Shown here: positions 6,743 through 9,246 of the stretch, in pieces
Layout of the letters: each line of letters starts with the position of its first letter
How positions within the stretch are numbered: position 1 is the stretch's first letter
Assembly: GCA_016210125.1 (NCBI GenBank)
Contig: JACQUS010000534.1
Location: 1 to 9,246, forward strand
Reading direction: 5' to 3'
DNA from: Chloroflexota bacterium
GTDB taxonomy: Bacteria; Chloroflexota; UBA6077; FW602-bin22; JACQUS01
Length of the DNA stretch: 9,246 nucleotides
Translations under genes and position numbers: made by a program
The notes under the pieces: generated by a model
Databases searched by the model: none
Told to the model about the DNA's origin: nothing
The model's input: only the letters and a program-made list of their open reading frames with translations

Positions 6743-6754
6743 AGGAAACGAGCT

Positions 6755-7867
6755 ATGGCGATACAGCGTGAGCTCCCCATCCCCGCCGTCGGCGATGGCA
6801 GCGGCCTGGACGGCGACGCGAAGCTCTACCCCGAGGAGCTGCAGCTCGCCTTCCGCAACAAGGCCATCCCGCTGGAGGGCCTACGCTACGACGTCACCCC
6901 GTCCGGCATGCACTACACGCTGGTGCACTACGACGTGCCGCACGTCGAACTCGCCGCGTGGCGCTTGCACGTCGGCGGGCGGGTTCGCCGGCCGCTCGTG
7001 CTGGGCCTCGACGAGCTCCAGCGCCGGCCGACGCGCACCCTGCGCGTCACCCTGGAGTGCGCCGGCGACGGCCGCGCGCTGCTGCACCCGCGGCCGATCA
7101 GCCAGCCGTGGCTGACCGGCGCCGTCGGCACGGCCGAGTGGACCGGCACGCCGCTGCGGAGCCTGCTCGGGGAGGCCGGGTTGGACGACGGCGTCGTCGA
7201 GATCCTCTTCACTGGCCTCGACCGCGGCGTCGAGGGCGGCGTCGAGCAGGACTACCAGCGCAGCCTGCCGCTGGCCGTGGCGCTCGACGACGACACCTTA
7301 CTCGCCTGGGCCATGAACGGCGCGCCGCTGGAGCCGCAGCACGGCTACCCGCTGCGGCTCGTCGTCCCCGGCTGGTACGGCATGGCGCACGTCAAGTGGC
7401 TGCGCGCCGTCGAGGCGATCGCGCTGCCCTTCGGGGGCTACCAGCAGGCCCTCGCCTACCGCTACAGCGAGTCGCGCGAGGGGCCGGGCGAGCCGGTCAC
7501 GCTGATGCGCGTGCGCTCGCTCATGATCCCGCCCGGCATCCCCGACTTCCTGACGCGCACGCGCATCGTGCACTGTGCGCCAGTCGACCTGCGCGGGCGG
7601 GCGTGGTCGGGCCGGGCGCGCATCACGCGGGTCGAGGTGAGCGTCGACGGCGGCGCGTCGTGGGCCGACGCCGCGGTCGGCGAGCCGCCGAGCCCGCACG
7701 CCTGGCAGCCGTGGCGCCACGTCTGGCAGGCCACGTCGCCCGGCTGGCACGACCTGCTCTGCCGTGCCACCGACGCGGCCGGCGACGTCCAGCCGGCCGA
7801 GCAGTGGTGGACGGCGCGCGGCATGGGCAACAACGCTGCGCACCGGGTGCGGGTCATCGTCGTGTAG
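6755..7867 (+). CDS. Sulfite-oxidase-family molybdopterin-dependent oxidoreductase
   Basis: A 370-residue enzyme expected to bind the sulfite-oxidase form of molybdenum cofactor. The N-terminal Moco domain has VTLECAGDGR with Cys102 as the likely Mo ligand, then PISQPW, GTAEWTGTPL, GLDRGVEGG, and PLRLVVPGWYGMAHVKWL. The C-terminal third (after PFGGYQQ) includes ITRVEVSVDGGASW, typical of the Ig-like Moco dimerisation domain. Usual SUOX proteins have Asn after CAG; here it is Asp. No Tat or Sec signal and no heme domain are seen, so it is probably cytoplasmic with an unknown electron acceptor and a substrate that need not be sulfite. ATG 6755 follows AGAGGA by eight bases; upstream GTG 6728 lacks such a site. 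The very high G+C contrasts with the genes on both sides. Confidence 0.92.
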   Translation: MAIQRELPIPAVGDGSGLDGDAKLYPEELQLAFRNKAIPLEGLRYDVTPSGMHYTLVHYDVPHVELAAWRLHVGGRVRRPLVLGLDELQRRPTRTLRVTLECAGDGRALLHPRPISQPWLTGAVGTAEWTGTPLRSLLGEAGLDDGVVEILFTGLDRGVEGGVEQDYQRSLPLAVALDDDTLLAWAMNGAPLEPQHGYPLRLVVPGWYGMAHVKWLRAVEAIALPFGGYQQALAYRYSESREGPGEPVTLMRVRSLMIPPGIPDFLTRTRIVHCAPVDLRGRAWSGRARITRVEVSVDGGASWADAAVGEPPSPHAWQPWRHVWQATSPGWHDLLCRATDAAGDVQPAEQWWTARGMGNNAAHRVRVIVV

Positions 7868-7880
7868 CTAGAGAGATGGT

Positions 7881-7910
7881 CGCGGCAGTCGCGGTCATCC
7901 GCCTGCCGCG
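7881..7910 (+). terminator. Strong hairpin after the sulfite-oxidase-type gene
   Basis: CGCGGCAG (7881-7888) pairs with CTGCCGCG (7903-7910). An inner GCGG-TCAT-CCGC stem is separated from it by a two-base bulge (TC). It lies 13 bases after the stop. Only a short TTCTT follows ten bases later, so it is a terminator-like or mRNA-stabilising hairpin rather than a classic intrinsic terminator. Confidence 0.5.
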
Positions 7911-7966
7911 GCCGACGCGTTCTTGCTACGAGCCGCGTGCGTCAAGCCACAAACGGGAGCAGAGAA

Positions 7967-8347
7967 GTGGGAGAACAGCAGTGGGAGTTTGCAAGCCTAC
8001 ACCTCTGCGGCTCGAAAGAGCATGGGGCTGGCCTTCTGGGTGGACGAAAAGGTTGGAGTTACGATTGTTGGATTCGTTATTACGGTCCAGATGGTGACAA
8101 TTTCTTGAGCGCACTTGCGAAGCCAGACGAGATAAGACAGCGAAACCCATTCACAATGGCAATGGGTCGTCTCGGCGGCGCACATTGGGAGCTGGTTTCT
8201 GTTCAACATGGGCCGAGCGTTACTAGACTAGTCTGGGCCCACGGCGGGAGAGACACAGGTTACCTTGAGCCGGACGTGATCGTTGCCTATTTCAAGCGCC
8301 CCGTCATCGCCGGTCGTGCCGTATACGAGCCTAAAATCGAGGTGTGA
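7967..8347 (+). CDS. Hypothetical protein, 126 residues
   Basis: I do not recognise a named family. The frame is open from GTG 7937, but GTG 7967 is preferred because GGGAG lies seven bases upstream. The protein begins with a WEFASLHLCG strand-like segment, then WSYDCWIRYYGPDG, PFTMAMGRLGGAHWELVSVQHG, and ends AYFKRPVIAGRAVYEPKIEV. There is no signal peptide, transmembrane segment or obvious catalytic motif; alternating aromatic strands suggest a small mostly-beta fold, possibly like DUF4177-type short proteins. G+C is clearly lower (the 60-base line at 8041-8100 is about 43%) than in the preceding gene, suggesting independent acquisition. It converges on hicA with only 26 bases between the two stops. 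Confidence 0.7.
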   Translation: MGEQQWEFASLHLCGSKEHGAGLLGGRKGWSYDCWIRYYGPDGDNFLSALAKPDEIRQRNPFTMAMGRLGGAHWELVSVQHGPSVTRLVWAHGGRDTGYLEPDVIVAYFKRPVIAGRAVYEPKIEV

Positions 8348-8373
8348 TTGGAGAGAAGCAGCGCGGCCAGTGT

Positions 8374-8589
8374 TCAGAGGAGACTCACGAAGTCCTCGAC
8401 ACTCAGGCCGGCCTGTCTGATAATAGCGCGCAAAGTGCCGCGGTCGAGCTCCCTATGCTCAGGCACGACCACTTGGGTAAACGGCGCATCGCGGCGCACA
8501 ACGATGTGGCTGCCCTCCTGTCGCCGAACGTAGAAACCGGCCCGCTCCAGAGCCCTCACACATTCGCGGCCCGAGACCCGCGGCAGCAA
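8374..8589 (-). CDS. hicA: HicA-family toxin (type II toxin-antitoxin)
   Basis: HicA toxins are small double-stranded-RNA-binding-fold mRNA interferases. The 71-residue product reads LPRVSGRECVRALERAGF, then RRQEGSHIVVRR with the catalytic His about 28 in the GSH motif, VVVPEHRELDRGTLRAI, and ends AGLSVEDFVSLL, covering the whole family length. The best start is TTG at 8589, two bases after the hicB stop; the frame is open upstream to 8748, but that part overlaps hicB and does not look like HicA. The rare start and weak ribosome site could keep toxin output below that of the upstream antitoxin. No inactivating change is seen. Confidence 0.9.
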   Translation of the reverse strand: MLPRVSGRECVRALERAGFYVRRQEGSHIVVRRDAPFTQVVVPEHRELDRGTLRAIIRQAGLSVEDFVSLL

Positions 8590-8591
8590 GA

Positions 8592-8798
8592 CTACACCAC
8601 TACCAGCAGCGCCTCGAAGCGCTCCTCTGGTACTGGCAGGCCATCGTCCTGCAGCGCAGCGACGTACCCCCGAATCGCCTCGCGCATGTTGGCGATGGCC
8701 TCCTCTTTCGTCGCCCCCTGACTGATACAGCCTGGTAAGCTCGGGCACTCGCCCACCCAGTAGCCGTCTTCGCCGGGATAGATGATGACTTGCCGCAT
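8592..8798 (-). CDS. hicB: HicB-family antitoxin
   Basis: A 68-residue HicB/UPF0150-type antitoxin that should bind and block HicA. It begins with YPGEDGYWVGECPSLPGC (from residue 7), then GATKEEAIANMREAIRGYV, the standard partly degraded RNase-H-like fold. It stops after PVPEERFEALLVVV without a C-terminal helix-turn-helix or ribbon-helix-helix, so it may not repress its own promoter directly. ATG 8798 is preceded by GAGGTGAGG; a longer frame from 8852 adds residues without family match. The order hicB then hicA on the minus strand is the reverse of the E. coli hicAB order but is known elsewhere. Confidence 0.92.
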   Translation of the reverse strand: MRQVIIYPGEDGYWVGECPSLPGCISQGATKEEAIANMREAIRGYVAALQDDGLPVPEERFEALLVVV

Positions 8799-8860
8799 CG
8801 CCTCACCTCGACCGGTCCGCGACCCGGGTGCTCTAACTATGCCATGGCGCAAGGCCCCGC

Positions 8861-8924
8861 GCTGCGCGCGTCAAGCGCTGCCCCCTTCCCGCGTCGGGAA
8901 GGGGGCCGGGGAGTTAGGTCACCC
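8861..8924. repeat. 64-base hairpin element, copy 1
   Basis: The element contains the stem CCCCCTTCCC / GGGAAGGGGG (8881-8890 with 8896-8905, extended by one G-C pair) and ends with GTTAGGTCACCC (8913-8924). A second copy of equal length lies exactly 161 bases downstream. The form resembles REP-like or MITE-like elements common in GC-rich genomes. Confidence 0.75.
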
Positions 8925-8934
8925 CGACTGCGCC

Positions 8935-8975
8935 CTACCTTCCCGTCCACACCGCATCGCGCCCCCTTCTCGCAC
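8935..8975 (-). pseudogene. Decayed copy of the enoyl-CoA hydratase gene end
   Basis: On the minus strand this stretch ends AVWTGR-stop (stop 8937-8935), as the real gene at 9135 ends PVWTGR-stop. The last 20 bases match at 17 positions and lie exactly 200 bases away; further upstream GAGAAG and scattered bases still align with a 4-base indel. It appears to be a leftover of a duplicated gene end. Confidence 0.45.
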
Positions 8976-9021
8976 CGCCTGACGCCGAGAGGCGGCAGAC
9001 CGCCTCCGACTCCTCATCTGC

Positions 9022-9085
9022 GCTGTGCGCGAAGCGCCGCTCCCCCTTCCCGTGCCGGGAAGGGGGCCGTGGCGTTAGGTCACCC
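9022..9085. repeat. 64-base hairpin element, copy 2
   Basis: The element has the same layout as the copy 161 bases upstream: stem CCCCCTTCCC (9042-9051) with GGGAAGGGGG (9057-9066), then GTTAGGTCACCC (9074-9085). Stem bases and the end box are identical between copies while loops and flanks differ, so the stem is either conserved or recently spread. It lies about 50 bases after the enoyl-CoA hydratase stop and may also act as a terminator. Confidence 0.75.
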
Positions 9086-9134
9086 AGTTTGCGCGCTCGG
9101 GGCCAAGGGCGACGAGCGGGTCGCCGCTCTCCAC

Positions 9135-9246
9135 CTACCGCCCCGTCCATACCGGCGGGCGCTTCTCACGGAAGGCGCGCATCCCTTCGTGGCTGTCTGC
9201 ACTGTCCTTCAGCAGGCACAGCACGTCGGCCGCATCGGTGATGCCC
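9135..9246 (-). CDS. Enoyl-CoA hydratase/isomerase family protein, C-terminal end
   Basis: Only the last 37 codons are inside the window; the gene enters from the right edge. The reverse strand reads GITDAADVLCLLKDSAD, then EGMRAFREKRPPVWTGR and a TAG stop. The EGMRAF-EKR-P ending is the classic C-terminus of crotonase-fold enoyl-CoA hydratases, which hydrate 2-enoyl-CoA in beta-oxidation and related routes. The exact substrate cannot be told from this part, because the oxyanion-hole and catalytic regions lie outside. The gene end is duplicated in decayed form 200 bases downstream. Confidence 0.85.
   Translation of the reverse strand, partial: GITDAADVLCLLKDSADSHEGMRAFREKRPPVWTGR

Larger units (their letters stand above)
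8799..9134. other. Non-coding region with structured repeats
   Basis: These 336 bases hold no gene I can support. They contain two small palindromes next to hicB (GACCGGTC at 8810-8817 and ACCCGGGT at 8822-8829), two copies of a hairpin element, and a decayed copy of the neighbouring enoyl-CoA hydratase gene end. A frame at 8935-9150 is explained by that duplication. Confidence 0.7.

Noticed and set aside
6958..8097. 379-codon plus-strand frame
   Set aside because: It is an off-frame shadow of the molybdoenzyme gene, dominated by Arg and Ala.
8590..8748. N-terminal extension of hicA
   Set aside because: It overlaps hicB in another frame and the sequence before LPRVSGRE does not match HicA.
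8935..9150. 71-codon minus-strand frame as a small gene
   Set aside because: It starts inside the end of the enoyl-CoA hydratase gene, runs through the hairpin element and ends in the duplicated VWTGR-stop; no ribosome site or conserved protein is seen.

Overview
The window is high-G+C bacterial chromosome; sampled lines in the conserved genes exceed 80% G+C. It combines core metabolism with accessory DNA. The phylum cannot be fixed from the sequence alone. The argC-argJ-argB order, the many GC-rich intergenic hairpin repeats, a possibly leaderless promoter and a hicB-first toxin-antitoxin pair would suit a Chloroflexota-like or other uncultivated environmental lineage, but this is a weak inference.

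Left part, minus strand (1-3481): an arginine biosynthesis cluster read argC -> argJ -> argB. It converts N-acetylglutamate through its phosphate and semialdehyde to N-acetylornithine and then ornithine. argJ and argB overlap by 4 bases. argC and argJ are separated by 351 bases holding two diverged copies of a hairpin-bearing repeat. argC is preceded by an exact-length tandem duplication of a 33-bp promoter-like unit.

Middle (3482-5694): a 12-helix MFS transporter (minus) and a 2-methylisocitrate lyase/PEP mutase-superfamily enzyme (plus) diverge from a short region containing the palindrome AGTATACT.

Accessory part (about 5700-8800): a lower-G+C DUF5131 (phage Gp37/Gp68) gene with a CX6CX2C motif is followed by what looks like the frameshifted 3' end of its usual partner, TcmP. 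Next come a high-G+C sulfite-oxidase-type molybdoenzyme gene ending in a strong hairpin, a lower-G+C gene for an unrecognised 126-residue protein, and a minus-strand hicB-hicA toxin-antitoxin pair.

Right end (8799-9246): a 336-base non-coding stretch carries two copies of a 64-base hairpin element and a decayed copy of the end of an enoyl-CoA hydratase gene. The real enoyl-CoA hydratase gene enters from the right edge on the minus strand.

No complete new system is evident. The best leads are the decayed DUF5131/TcmP locus, the duplicated argC promoter unit, and the two families of structured intergenic repeats.
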